Shown: positions 27,257-36,014 of the stretch, piece by piece | Layout of the letters: each line of letters starts with the position of its first letter | Position numbering within the stretch: the first letter of the stretch is position 1 | Origin: Chlorogloeopsis fritschii | Lineage (GTDB): Bacteria; Cyanobacteriota; Cyanobacteriia; Cyanobacteriales; Nostocaceae | Strand: one strand, 5' to 3' | DNA length: 64,000 nucleotides | Assembly: GCF_043099315.1 (NCBI RefSeq) | Contig: NZ_CP170746.1 | Program-made: the position numbers and the translations under genes | The notes under the pieces: generated by a model | The model's input: only the letters and a program-made list of their open reading frames with translations | Databases searched by the model: none | Told to the model about the DNA's origin: nothing

Positions 27257-28924
27257 TTAACCAGTCTGCAAACCGATTTCAACCTTATCCATCACAACTG
27301 CTCTTTTCAAGGCATAGGTTCTATCCATAAACAGGTTGTCATAGGGTACTAAGTTAAGTATGCCAAGACGCTCCAACAGTTGCTTAACTCTGCCAACCGC
27401 ACCAACAATAAACACCTGACAACCTTTTTGCTGAAAATCTTTGATCGCATTTTCGATCGCCAGCGCCGCTGTTTCATCCAGATAGGGAACATCGCTGAGA
27501 TCCATCACCAAAGTATCACAATTCTTGATCGCTAAATGTTCGCGAGCGATGGTTTTTGCCACCCCGAAGCTCATCGGCCCGCCCATGTAGAATAATGAGA
27601 CTCGCCCATCGGCTAAATTGAACAACTCCTTCTCTTCCAAATTCAAGGGAATAGTATCATCTGCATCACAAATCGCTTTGATCTGTTGAGCATGTACATT
27701 ACTCAATTGCTCGATTGTCAGGAGGTTAGCAAGAAACATTCCCACTCCAGCAGCAACCATCAGATCCATAAAGACTGTCATCAGCAGCACCCCGTACATA
27801 ATCAAAGTTGATTTCCAGGGAACCTTATGCGATCGCTTCAAGAAGTTCCAATCAAGCATTTCAATTCCTACCGAAAAAGCAATTCCGGCTAATACTGCCA
27901 TCGGAATGTATTCTGCTAAGTCAGCAGCCCACAACACCACGATTAACATCAGTGCTGCCCGAATTAAACCAGCAAGAGCAGTCCTAGCTCCCACCTGAAT
28001 ATTAATCACTGTTCCCATCGTGGCACCAGAACCAGGAAGTCCACCGCACAAACCAGCAACTAAATTTCCAATTCCTTGACCAATCAATTCTTGATCCTCA
28101 TAAGTCTCCGTGCGCGTCATACTATCAGCAATGACTGATGTCAGCAGGGCATCAATCGAACCCAGCATACCTAGCATGGCTCCATCAATTAACATCCGCA
28201 TCGTTTGAGCGGGTGTGAAGGTAGGCATATATAGAGTAGGTAATCCTGATGGAATTTCACCTATCCGTCTCAACTCAACATTATGGAGCAAGGTAAAGGA
28301 AATGATTGTACCGATCACCAATGCTGCCAATTGTGGTGGAAAATAGCGCCTGAATCTAGAGGGCATAAAAAAAATAATTGCCATCGTGATAATTGCTAGG
28401 TTGGTTTCCACAGGATTCAGGTTTGCCAGAAGTTGCGGTAGCTTTGTTAGCGTTGCCATCAAACCCCCTTCTGGGGTTGCATGTCCTAGAAATGGTGGTA
28501 TCTGAAGAATAATCAGAATCACACCTATTCCAGACATGAATCCTGAAATGACGCTATAGGGCATGAGGATAATGTATTTACCCAACTGGAAGATGCCAAA
28601 GAGGATTTGAAACACTCCAGACAGCATGACTACCGTAAACGCCATCGCCATACCATGCTCTGGATTTCTAGCAATCATCGCGGTAATGATCGCTGTCATA
28701 AATACGGTTGTTGGCCCGGTTGGTTCAGAAATTTGAGTCGGTGTGCCACCAAACAGAGATGCAAAAAAGCCGACACAGATCGATCCATAAAGACCTGCTA
28801 CAGGTCCTAAACCAGAAGCAGCACCAAACGCCAGGGCAATAGGTAATGAAACAATAGCATTGGTGACACCGCCAAAAATGTCACCGTGTAAGTTGCGGAA
28901 ATGAATTCTATTAGTCAAGGGCAT
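27257..28924 (-). CDS. bicA: SulP-family transporter, BicA-like Na+-dependent bicarbonate transporter
   Basis: Predicted low-affinity, high-flux bicarbonate uptake across the plasma membrane, driven by Na+. The 555 residues comprise a twelve-to-fourteen-helix SulP core and a C-terminal STAS domain (about 430-545, with VMDLSDVPYLDETAALAIENAI). The N-terminus IHFRNLHGDIFGGVTNAIVSLPIALAFG, the block GGTPTQISEPTGPTTVFMTA and GMLGSIDALLTSVIADSMTRT correspond closely to cyanobacterial BicA as I recall it. Sulfate or other anions remain possible for SulP proteins. It lies downstream of the glycine-zipper gene on the same strand, linking bicarbonate supply to that gene and to the calcium pumps. Confidence 0.8.
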   Translation of the reverse strand: MPLTNRIHFRNLHGDIFGGVTNAIVSLPIALAFGAASGLGPVAGLYGSICVGFFASLFGGTPTQISEPTGPTTVFMTAIITAMIARNPEHGMAMAFTVVMLSGVFQILFGIFQLGKYIILMPYSVISGFMSGIGVILIILQIPPFLGHATPEGGLMATLTKLPQLLANLNPVETNLAIITMAIIFFMPSRFRRYFPPQLAALVIGTIISFTLLHNVELRRIGEIPSGLPTLYMPTFTPAQTMRMLIDGAMLGMLGSIDALLTSVIADSMTRTETYEDQELIGQGIGNLVAGLCGGLPGSGATMGTVINIQVGARTALAGLIRAALMLIVVLWAADLAEYIPMAVLAGIAFSVGIEMLDWNFLKRSHKVPWKSTLIMYGVLLMTVFMDLMVAAGVGMFLANLLTIEQLSNVHAQQIKAICDADDTIPLNLEEKELFNLADGRVSLFYMGGPMSFGVAKTIAREHLAIKNCDTLVMDLSDVPYLDETAALAIENAIKDFQQKGCQVFIVGAVGRVKQLLERLGILNLVPYDNLFMDRTYALKRAVVMDKVEIGLQTG

Positions 28925-28983
28925 GGAATTTTAACTACCTTGAAAGTGAAAGAGTAAATATTCAGGTGGAAGTGGTAGAAACC

Positions 28984-29117
28984 CTCGTTACCAGGCTGAA
29001 CCTGGTAACGAGAAATAGAGCAAGAGTGCTCGCTCAAGATATCAGTATGGCTGTAGAACAGAAGGAACTAGAGCAAGAGTGCTCGCTCAAGATATCAATA
29101 TGGCTGTAGAACAGAAG
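28984..29117. repeat. 29-bp palindrome followed by a two-copy 53-bp tandem repeat
   Basis: The palindrome (28984-29012; arms CTCGTTACCAGG / CCTGGTAACGAG) also occurs at 35912-35940. It is followed by two copies of a unit beginning TAGAGCAAGAGTGCTCG (29016-29068 and 29069-29117), nearly identical and in direct orientation. The array sits in the leader between the glycine-zipper gene and bicA, so it would be transcribed as structured RNA. Confidence 0.75.
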
Positions 29118-29295
29118 TGTTTCCTTATCGCAACTTGGCGCAGAGGTCGCTAAAGTTAACGAAGATTTGAGGATAAAGTGAATTGATGAACGAAGCGTCA
29201 AAAGCCTCAACTTGCTAGCGAGGATGTAGAAACCTTACCCTGCTGACTTTATCCGCAGAGGTGGAGTAGTTTGTATATGCGATCGACAAATATAT

Positions 29296-30285
29296 TTAAG
29301 ATTGTTGCTTTTCTCCACCTCCAACTTCAACACGAGTTGCAGTTTTTATGTTGGGATTCCAGTCAGTTCGTCTACCTACAAACATGCCAATTTTTCTACC
29401 AACTTCTTTGCCTTTTGGCCCCAGCACTGTAACCCCGATCGCTCCACCGATAACAGCTGTACCAGTTTCACCTAAGAAATTGCAGGCAGTATTGCCTAGC
29501 CAACTTCCTTTCTGCTGATGAGAAGATGATGGTTTTACGTTATAAACAGTTTCAGAATTTTTTTGAGCGATCTGATTGACTTGCCGCACTGCATCCTCAC
29601 CAAACTGTGCGCCAATGGTAAAACCAACAACACTGCCTACTTGAGTCCCAACAATCGCGCCTGCTGGCCCAATCGCCATCCCAGCAACAACTGCTCCAAC
29701 TGTTCCCCCTACTGTTTCTCCGACAGTAGCTCCTATTAAACTACCTCCGAATTCTTGAATCGTAGCTTTGGATGCGGGAGAGGGAATATTTTCTATGGCT
29801 TCAGATACTGTCTGAGCAATAGATTGCCCTGCTTGGGAGGTAGCATTTCCAATTGCTTCGCCAATACCAACAGTTGTTCCTGATACCATTTTTCCAGTGA
29901 GGAAAGCAACGCTGCCGATCGCTTCACCCATATTGTTGGCTGTTGCAGACAAATGCGCTAAACCAGGAGGTGTGACGCTATCAAGCACTTCTCCAACATT
30001 AGCAGCAGTTTCCAGCACTGTTTTTCCTGCTTGGTATGCCATGCCATTAATTGCTTCTGCCATACTAGCCGTGGTTTCAGTCACAGCTTTTCCTGCTTGT
30101 GATGCTGCATCGCTGATTGCTTGTCCGATTCCATTTGCAACTGTGGCAAAAAATCCCAAACAAGAAGCTTTTTGAGTCGAAGTTCTAGCTAACTGAATGC
30201 TGGTAGATTGGGAATAAACTTGGATTACCTCTGCTTTGACTGCAATGTCTGAGGATTGAGCTTTGATTATTCCTTCACTTGACAT
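29296..30285 (-). CDS. Glycine-zipper protein with 22-residue repeats; calcyanin-like candidate
   Basis: A 329-residue protein. Residues 55-164 form five contiguous repeats of exactly 22 residues (starting at 55, 77, 99, 121 and 143; consensus EAIG...QAGK.V..T), predicted amphipathic helix. Two glycine-zipper modules follow: 181-229 with Gly every fourth residue (181/185/189/193/197, then 209/213/217/221/225/229), and 264-304 with the same register 83 residues later. Each pivots on GP-x-G (206-209; 289-292). Calcyanin (CcyA) is defined by a C-terminal triple glycine-zipper domain after a variable N-domain; only two modules are clear here, so this is a relative or a divergent member. The start is Met at 30285, with GAGG 8 nt upstream; an upstream frame to 30366 lacks support. 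Neighbours are a cax remnant upstream and bicA downstream. Confidence 0.65.
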   Translation of the reverse strand: MSSEGIIKAQSSDIAVKAEVIQVYSQSTSIQLARTSTQKASCLGFFATVANGIGQAISDAASQAGKAVTETTASMAEAINGMAYQAGKTVLETAANVGEVLDSVTPPGLAHLSATANNMGEAIGSVAFLTGKMVSGTTVGIGEAIGNATSQAGQSIAQTVSEAIENIPSPASKATIQEFGGSLIGATVGETVGGTVGAVVAGMAIGPAGAIVGTQVGSVVGFTIGAQFGEDAVRQVNQIAQKNSETVYNVKPSSSHQQKGSWLGNTACNFLGETGTAVIGGAIGVTVLGPKGKEVGRKIGMFVGRRTDWNPNIKTATRVEVGGGEKQQS

Positions 30286-30328
30286 GGAGATGACCTCAAT
30301 AAAAATTGGAATGGGAAATTGAGCACTG

Positions 30329-30628
30329 TTAAGGGTGAAAGTAGAATGCTGTGCCAACAACAGCATAGGTAATCAGAAGTAAAGCTCCTTCTAACCAATT
30401 AGATTTACCATCAGTGCTAATAGAGTTGGTAACTAAGACTGCGATTGCCACTGCCAGTACTTCAAAGGGATTGAAGTCCAGATTCATCGATTGCCCAATT
30501 AATTGACTCACCAAAACTAAAATAGGAGCAATAAACATGGCAATTTGCAAACTCAATCCCATTGCCACTGCCACCGCTAAATCCATTTTGTTCTTCATCG
30601 CAAAGGTGGCAGTGGTGATATATTCCAC
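30329..30628 (-). pseudogene. 5'-truncated Ca2+/H+ antiporter (cax) fragment
   Basis: The 99-residue frame matches the C-terminal quarter of the intact antiporter at 47046-48206. Aligned segments include VEYITTATFAMKNKMDLAV (VEIITCGICGTKNKVELAS in the intact copy), SLQIAMFIAPILV, MNLDFNPFEVLAVAIAVLVTNS and SNWLEGALLLITYA. Everything upstream of the second alpha-repeat is missing, and a TAA precedes the homology in frame, so no working antiporter can be made. It ends 43 bp before the glycine-zipper start on the same strand, showing that a complete cax once stood directly upstream of that gene. GTG at 30628 could start a short membrane peptide. Confidence 0.8.
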
Positions 30629-30886
30629 AATTACTTAAAACACCTGCATCAAGCACCTACGACAAACGATTAATTACGTTTGTCTGAGCAGAGTCTGTTT
30701 CACTATTTTTAATTGACTGAGATGATAGCTTGCCTACATGATAGGTTATCACATTTAAAAAGTTCTAATTACAAAATTAATTATCTTTAACATACATAAA
30801 TACTAAACATCAAACAAAAAACTATATTGATTTTCATCAAGCCATACAAAATAGCTATATAGCAATCCTATTTAATTTGTTAAAAT
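30629..30886. other. Spacer upstream of cax fragment
   Basis: AT-rich, no gene or strong hairpin seen. The missing 5' part of cax is not detectable here, so the truncation removed it cleanly or it has decayed beyond recognition. Confidence 0.5.
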
Positions 30887-30992
30887 CAGCAATTTTTGTA
30901 GGGTAGGCACTGCCTAACTTTCCTCAAACCCTTATTTTTACGTTGTGAACAGTGCCCACCTTACGCTTATTGAAAATGGTGCAAGTTCTCAG
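30887..30992. repeat. 106-bp palindromic MITE-like repeat, copy B
   Basis: Gapless match to 6783-6888 with about eight differences. Foldback arms are GTAGGGTAGGCACTGCC and GAACAGTGCCCACCTTAC. It lies about 250 bp beyond the breakpoint of the truncated cax gene. Confidence 0.75.
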
Positions 30993-31125
30993 TTTATTTA
31001 AAATACTTGTGGCAATTATACCTTTTGGATAGTAAATACTACTTACTTAGAAAGATTAGGTATAATGATTTTTTATATATTCTATCAATATAGATAGAGA
31101 GCTATTTCAATGAGGGGCAAGTTTT

Positions 31126-31254
31126 ATGGATAATCTCTTATTAGTTTCTATTCTAGGTTTTGTGATTTTATTTGGAATGACATTATTGATTGTTGAGGAA
31201 TTTAATATCGAAAGAAGGGCGATTTTGGCTGAATATCGCAGGAAGAGGAGATAA
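31126..31254 (+). CDS. Small single-helix membrane protein (42 aa)
   Basis: ATG with GAGGGG ten bases upstream opens a 42-codon frame: one hydrophobic helix (LLLVSILGFVILFGMTLLIV) then a charged, basic tail (EEFNIERRAILAEYRRKRR). This follows the positive-inside rule for an N-out/C-in microprotein. A strong hairpin 38 bp after the stop would terminate it, giving a complete unit. No family is recognised. Its position between the glycine-zipper/cax remnant and the first CoBaHMA-type ATPase suggests a small regulator or assembly factor, which is inference. Confidence 0.55.
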   Translation: MDNLLLVSILGFVILFGMTLLIVEEFNIERRAILAEYRRKRR

Positions 31255-31292
31255 TTAGAGGATATAGCAAGCATAGATTAATTATGAAAACA

Positions 31293-31325
31293 AGAACCCA
31301 GACTTTTCTAAAAAGTCTGGGTTCT
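31293..31325 (+). terminator. Hairpin terminator after the 42-aa gene
   Basis: Fifteen-base arms (AGAACCCAGACTTTT / AAAAGTCTGGGTTCT) meet across a 3-nt loop. The U-rich left arm and A-rich right arm can act in both directions. Confidence 0.65.
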
Positions 31326-31476
31326 AGGCGATATGATTGTTCACAAATCAAATAGCATTACACCGAGCAATTCTCACATAGTTTTACAACAAAAGCTTTT
31401 TACTTATTTCGGTTGTAGCTTATGATGTTGATTAATGCGAGATTTAAAACCCTTTCACTAAGCTTCTCTCGATGTA

Positions 31477-33453
31477 ATGAGCTATCAGGTCGTTCACTCT
31501 ACTTTTGGACGTTATCGTATTCGTATACCTCAACTTGCTCATGATTCAGACTTTGCTAGCAAACTTAAGGCACTAGTTGAATCGCTGGTATTTGTGACTG
31601 AGGTTCGTATTAATGCACAAGCAAGTTCACTGATTGTTAGCTATCAAGATAATTTTTGCAGCACAACGGCGCTAGAAAAGTTTGTTAGCTGTATCCAGGC
31701 TGCGGCAGACTGTGTTGAAATTTCCTTAACAGAATTTCTGCTGGAAGGAGAAGATCTGAAACCGGAAGTTAATCAATGGAAGGATTTAGGATTTCCTGCC
31801 CTCAGCCTGACTTTAGCTTTGCTAGCAGCTCCATTGGAGTTACCACCATTGATTGTAATTTTAGCCATTGCTGGAGCTGCAACACCTTGGTTTAACCGTG
31901 CTGCTGATAGTCTGCTCAATCAACATCAGCCCAATATCGATCTACTGGATTCAGCATGGATGACTATGCAGACTGTCCAAGGTCAGTTTATCGCACCTGC
32001 ACTCAAAACGGTTTTGGTAGAAGTGAGGAGAACTCTCAGGGGAAATACAACCCAAACTAGAGAAGAACAGTCTTTCAATTTGTTAAATGAGTTAGATCGA
32101 TATGTTTGGGTAGAGTTGGAGGGAGAGGAACAACAGATCCATATAAGCAACTTACAACAAGGCGATCGCATGATTGTCAAATCGGGCGAAATGATTTTGG
32201 TAGATGGGATCGTTGTTGATGGTTATGGTTTAATCGATACCCAGAATTTGACAGGTAACTCTACACCTATTGTTTGTTCAGAAGGACAAGATGTCTTTGC
32301 CTCTTCAATATTACTTGAAGGTCGCTTATGTGTCTTGGTAAATAGAATTGGACTGAATACCCGTGCTGGTTTAGCTGCTCTTTTGGCTGAATTAGCACCT
32401 GTTCACGATACAAAAATTGGTGCTTTTCAAGCAGAATTTGTAACAAATGCAATTTTACCAACTCTGGCTTTAGGTGGCACGATCTATTTAATGACAGGTA
32501 ACATTGGTGCTGCGATCTCACCCTACCAATTTGATTTTGGTAGTGGTATTCCAATTTCGATTTCGACAACAGTTCTGCAAGCGCTGATCTATGCCGTGCG
32601 ACATGGAATATACATTCGCAGTGGTGGTATTTTGGAAGCCTTAGCCCACATCGATGCAATTGTCTTTGATATCGATGTCTTGGCTTTAGATTCCCCTGAG
32701 ACGATGGAAGCTATTGCCATTCTCCAGAGTCAAAACATAGATATTTACTTAGTTTCTGGTGTTCCTGAATCGATCGCCCTTGATGTTGCCACTCAGTTAG
32801 GAGTTCATCCCCATTACGTCTGTGCAGAAGTTCCTTTCACCCAAAAAATAAATCTGATTCGTGGGTTGCAGCACCAAGGTAAGACAGTGGCTTTTGTGGG
32901 AGATGGGGAAGATGAGGCAGTACGGCTTGCTTGTGCTCATGTCTCCATTTCCTTTGCCAAGACGAGCCAGATTCCCGATCCGACAACTGATGTTGTCATT
33001 TTAGAAGATGACTTGCGCGGAGTCACCCATGCCATTGCGATCGCCAAGCGAGCAATGGAAATAATCTACGAAAACACTGCAACCATAGTGATTCCTAACC
33101 TATTTATGCAAATAGGCGGTGGCATGTTTTTGGGTGTAAATCCTGTATATAACGTGATTGTCAATAACGGTACAGCCTTTGTAGCTGAATTCTTAAACGG
33201 TTCACGCCCACTTTTTGAGACAAACTTCTTACCTCCTCTAAAAAGCAGTTCTCAAAGAATCAGCCAGGGAAAATCAAATGGCAAAGCACTGAAACAAGGT
33301 GAATTGGCAAAGCGGTTAGGAGTATCATCTCAGTCTCTTACCAGCAAAAGATTGAAGCCTGAGTTTCCTATATGGACTCAGGCTAGAGATCCAGAAGGGA
33401 TTGCATGGAATTTCGATCCAGTAGCAAAGCGCTATCGACATTCACCCGCTTGA
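31477..33453 (+). CDS. P-type ATPase-like protein, catalytically dead, lacking the N-domain
   Basis: The N-terminal CoBaHMA/HMA_2-like domain (1-80; YQVVHSTFGRYRIRIPQL with a basic first strand and no CxxC) and membrane/A-domain regions align with the two ATPases downstream. The chemistry is gone. The phosphorylation motif DKTGT reads DIDVL (residues 398-402), the A-domain TGES reads TGNS (259-262), and the hinge GDGxND reads GDGEDE. The ATP-binding N-domain (about 130 residues between the P-motif and PES(T/I)...) is deleted cleanly in frame. A C-terminal module (603-655, LAKRLGVSSQSLT...DPEGIAW) is shared with the ATPase at 42932. The frame is intact over 658 codons, so it is probably maintained as a pseudo-enzyme, for instance a lipid/ion sensor or partner of the active pumps. 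Confidence 0.75.
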   Translation: MSYQVVHSTFGRYRIRIPQLAHDSDFASKLKALVESLVFVTEVRINAQASSLIVSYQDNFCSTTALEKFVSCIQAAADCVEISLTEFLLEGEDLKPEVNQWKDLGFPALSLTLALLAAPLELPPLIVILAIAGAATPWFNRAADSLLNQHQPNIDLLDSAWMTMQTVQGQFIAPALKTVLVEVRRTLRGNTTQTREEQSFNLLNELDRYVWVELEGEEQQIHISNLQQGDRMIVKSGEMILVDGIVVDGYGLIDTQNLTGNSTPIVCSEGQDVFASSILLEGRLCVLVNRIGLNTRAGLAALLAELAPVHDTKIGAFQAEFVTNAILPTLALGGTIYLMTGNIGAAISPYQFDFGSGIPISISTTVLQALIYAVRHGIYIRSGGILEALAHIDAIVFDIDVLALDSPETMEAIAILQSQNIDIYLVSGVPESIALDVATQLGVHPHYVCAEVPFTQKINLIRGLQHQGKTVAFVGDGEDEAVRLACAHVSISFAKTSQIPDPTTDVVILEDDLRGVTHAIAIAKRAMEIIYENTATIVIPNLFMQIGGGMFLGVNPVYNVIVNNGTAFVAEFLNGSRPLFETNFLPPLKSSSQRISQGKSNGKALKQGELAKRLGVSSQSLTSKRLKPEFPIWTQARDPEGIAWNFDPVAKRYRHSPA

Positions 33454-33632
33454 AGTTTTATAGCATGATCTTGAGGACATCCATTTGCACACAGAGCATC
33501 TGCTGTTTGTTGAGTCATGAACCAATGGGCTGATAAGTCAGTTAGAATGACTAGCCCAAGAAAAGCAAATGGGCTAACAGCAAAGGTAATCGCTAGCTTG
33601 CGCAAGTCAAAGAACTCTGGATATTTAAGCAT
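33432..33632 (-). CDS. Small membrane protein (66 aa)
   Basis: One clear hydrophobic helix (LAITFAVSPFAFLGLVILTDLS), preceded by MLKYPEFFDLRK and followed by a cysteine-containing tail (CANGCPQDH). Start at ATG 33630-33632 with GGAG nine bases upstream; the longer frame to 33689 has no such site. Its 3' end overlaps the end of the dead ATPase gene by 22 bp in convergent orientation. Not recognised. Confidence 0.5.
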   Translation of the reverse strand: MLKYPEFFDLRKLAITFAVSPFAFLGLVILTDLSAHWFMTQQTADALCANGCPQDHAIKLQAGECR

Positions 33633-34080
33633 GGTAACAAATCTCCGATAGTTCGATAGAGAGAAGGCTCTTTTCTCCTGATTTATCATCAGGAGAAGTA
33701 GAGCATGAGGGCAGCTGTAATTTTGGATTTCTTGTAGGTACGCCCCTATTGTTGTACATCACTAGGGTTGCGCACTCTATGAGAAGCCGCACCAAGCATC
33801 TAAGTCAGTCCACAAGCCGTAGTGGCGCGTCTACTCTAATTTGGTGCATGATATTTTGTAGGTTGAGTCTCGTAAACATGGCCCAACTTTTGAAAATGCA
33901 GAGATTAAGCAAGTATTAAGTGGTGACAATCAAGCTTATTGATGAAGTTGTCAAGTTAAATAGATTAATGTGCAACTTAAACGCACATTAGCTTAGTAGA
34001 TTGGTCAATATAAGACTGACAACCGAGGGGCTATCAGTCTCTGGCAAGCATCAGCTGTTCACCTTCATGCTTTGCAGAGG
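33633..34080. other. Spacer between 66-aa gene and DUF5132 gene
   Basis: No credible gene or strong hairpin seen; frames are interrupted. It probably carries the promoter of the 66-aa gene and the 3' end of the DUF5132 transcript. Confidence 0.5.
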
Positions 34081-34386
34081 TTAGCCGATAGTTACCTCAC
34101 GAGGAGATTCGCTTGTTCCGTTTTTGGAAGTTGAACGCTCTGCTTTTGCTTCAGCAACTAAATCCTTGAAGGATTCACTTGCTTCGGCGAAAGTAGATTG
34201 AGCTTTATCAATGGCATCAAAAGTCCAAATTAATCCAGTCTTAGCTGCACTCCTTGCAGATTCTGAAACATTGTGACCAGTTGCAGAGTCAAGAGCGCTG
34301 ACAACAGGTACTAACACCAATGCTCCAACTCCAATTACGGCAGCAGTCATCGGTTCAAGACCTAGTAAAAGAGCCTCGAATTCCAT
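34081..34386 (-). CDS. DUF5132-type small membrane protein
   Basis: A 101-residue protein with an N-terminal hydrophobic segment (MTAAVIGVGALVLVPVVSAL), then an amphipathic, Ala/Glu-rich helix (SARSAAKTGLIWTFDAIDKAQSTFAEASESFKDLVAEAKAE) and a polar tail. The order VGALVLVPVV...AKTG...EDLVAEAKAE-like is that of DUF5132 proteins, which in cyanobacteria tend to occur near HMA_2/CoBaHMA-containing ATPases. The upstream GAGGTC eight bases before ATG supports the start. Function unknown; an accessory role to the neighbouring pumps is inferred. Confidence 0.65.
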   Translation of the reverse strand: MEFEALLLGLEPMTAAVIGVGALVLVPVVSALDSATGHNVSESARSAAKTGLIWTFDAIDKAQSTFAEASESFKDLVAEAKAERSTSKNGTSESPREVTIG

Positions 34387-35033
34387 ATTTAATTGACCTC
34401 CAAAATGATAGAGAAATCTGCTTGCTTCAGGTGCAGCTATTTAGATAACTCGAATCCTAAGTTGTAAAGGTGTATAACCTCAAAATACTGAATGAAAAAA
34501 GTAGAAACGAATCTTCAACAGCTACACGAGCAATAGCAAGAAGACTGGGTAGTGAGAGTAAAAACCGTCAGAAAACAAGTAGCGAAACTTTCTAAATGTT
34601 TCCACCTTGTTGAATTCATATTACATATTATCAGGAAAATAAAGTACTAGAAACAACATTAAGTTTTTGTTACAAAAGTAGACGCAGTGAAACATATTTT
34701 TTTACTTTTAGCAAATTATTGTATCTTTTATAGCTTTGGTATTTCAGTTGCCATCAAATCTTACTCATAATCAATCACATCAGTAGAGTCAAGCAGGCAG
34801 TAGGGTAATATCTATTTTCCCTACTAATTAAAATAGGAGCAGCTTAAATTCTTTACACTGACTGCTGTTGTGTATATACGAATATCTGCAAAAATTTTTT
34901 TGAAGTTAAGAAGTGGTTGATTGCTGCTAGTTTCGCAGGATGGTCATGACACCACAGGTCTATGAATAAATACTATAGACTACATAAGAATTTTGAATTA
35001 ACCACTAACTACCAATCATTTCATTACTGTTGA
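34387..35033. other. Gene-free 650-bp spacer
   Basis: AT-rich; all frames are broken and the longest start-to-stop reading is trivial. No repeat or terminator-quality hairpin recognised. Confidence 0.5.
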
Positions 35034-35297
35034 TCAATAACATAAAGGCAGCAAATCAATGACATTATTGAAACTTGTAAAATAGTCTCGCAGTGCCTTA
35101 GCAGAATCACCTGTAAACTCTATCCATTCGTAGTGGTAGGCATTGGATGAAATACTGTCTTCTTGGAATAGATAAGTACTTGGAATGGCGATCAGTAAAT
35201 AAACACTTTCTTCTTCAGAGCGGACTCGACCTTGTAATCGAATAGCAGCAATATATTTTGTGTTAACCACAATATCGTCAATTTTTATGAATGCCAT
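35034..35297 (-). CDS. Small hypothetical protein (87 aa)
   Basis: A soluble 87-residue protein, MAFIKIDDIVVNTKYIAAIRLQ..., with beta-rich N-terminal half and ending in an alpha-helix/tail (DSAKALRDYFTSFNNVI). The layout of short strands with a VVNT/YIAAI core resembles small cyanobacterial hypothetical proteins that begin with a conserved I-x-x-D-D-I-V-N pattern; no function is known. Isolated by about 700 bp on each side. Confidence 0.5.
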   Translation of the reverse strand: MAFIKIDDIVVNTKYIAAIRLQGRVRSEEESVYLLIAIPSTYLFQEDSISSNAYHYEWIEFTGDSAKALRDYFTSFNNVIDLLPLCY

Positions 35298-36014
35298 GAT
35301 TTTGGTAGCCCGAAATAAGTTGATTTAACAAAAATCAAACAACGAAAGTTAGAGTTTCTTAAATTCAATACCATTAATATTGATGTATCTTTACAAAGAT
35401 TGTAATCTATACAACTGGCTATCTTGAAAGAGTAATAATTTAGTTATTTCTAACTCACTGCTAACAGATACTAATGAGACTTGATGAGAATTACGATCAA
35501 AACGAGTCTAAAATGTGTGTAGCGGTCTCATTGGCATTCTGAAAACTTTGTGAAAAGAGTCAGCAGAAGCACAAGAAATTGCATCGGTTACAAAGTTAAA
35601 AGCCAATCCCGACTTTGTCAGGATGTAAATTTGACATTTGCATCTGCTCTCAGCTACTTTCACAAAAGATTCAGAGCTTGCTGAAGATTGCTATTATTAC
35701 CATCCTCAACAAGAGCAGCGTTTGACAATATCGGGGATGTAAAGGTGTAAATCTATTTTTGTTTGTTGTTGGTTAGTGCTAACTAACCCAAACTCAGCAA
35801 ACAACTAGCTACGGCTGTAGACTGCACCTTTACACTCCATTTTTTAAAGGGAACGGGGAAATTCACATCTTGCACTCCTACCGACAGCCACCAGGCAACA
35901 GCCCACAAACCCTCGTTACCGGGTTCAACCTGGTAACGAGAACTAGAGCCTCTGGCTCTTCAAGAGAAGAGTGTAAGATATAAGGAAAGAAATCTCTTTG
36001 AACGCAACTTGCGA
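35298..36014. other. 717-bp spacer with hairpins
   Basis: No gene. Contains GTTGGTTAG-TG-CTAACTAAC (about 35766-35785), the 29-bp palindrome at 35912-35940, and directly after it AGAGCC-TCT-GGCTCT (35945-35959), which could terminate transcription arriving from the ParB-like gene. Confidence 0.5.
35912..35940. repeat. Second copy of the CTCGTTACC palindrome
   Basis: Arms CTCGTTACC / GGTAACGAG around GGGTTCAACCT; 26 of 29 positions agree with 28984-29012. It sits 75 bp downstream of the ParB-like gene. Confidence 0.7.

Noticed and set aside
30286..30366. Longer N-terminus for the glycine-zipper gene
   Set aside because: The extra 27 residues lack a ribosome-binding site, whereas Met at 30285 has GAGG at good spacing.
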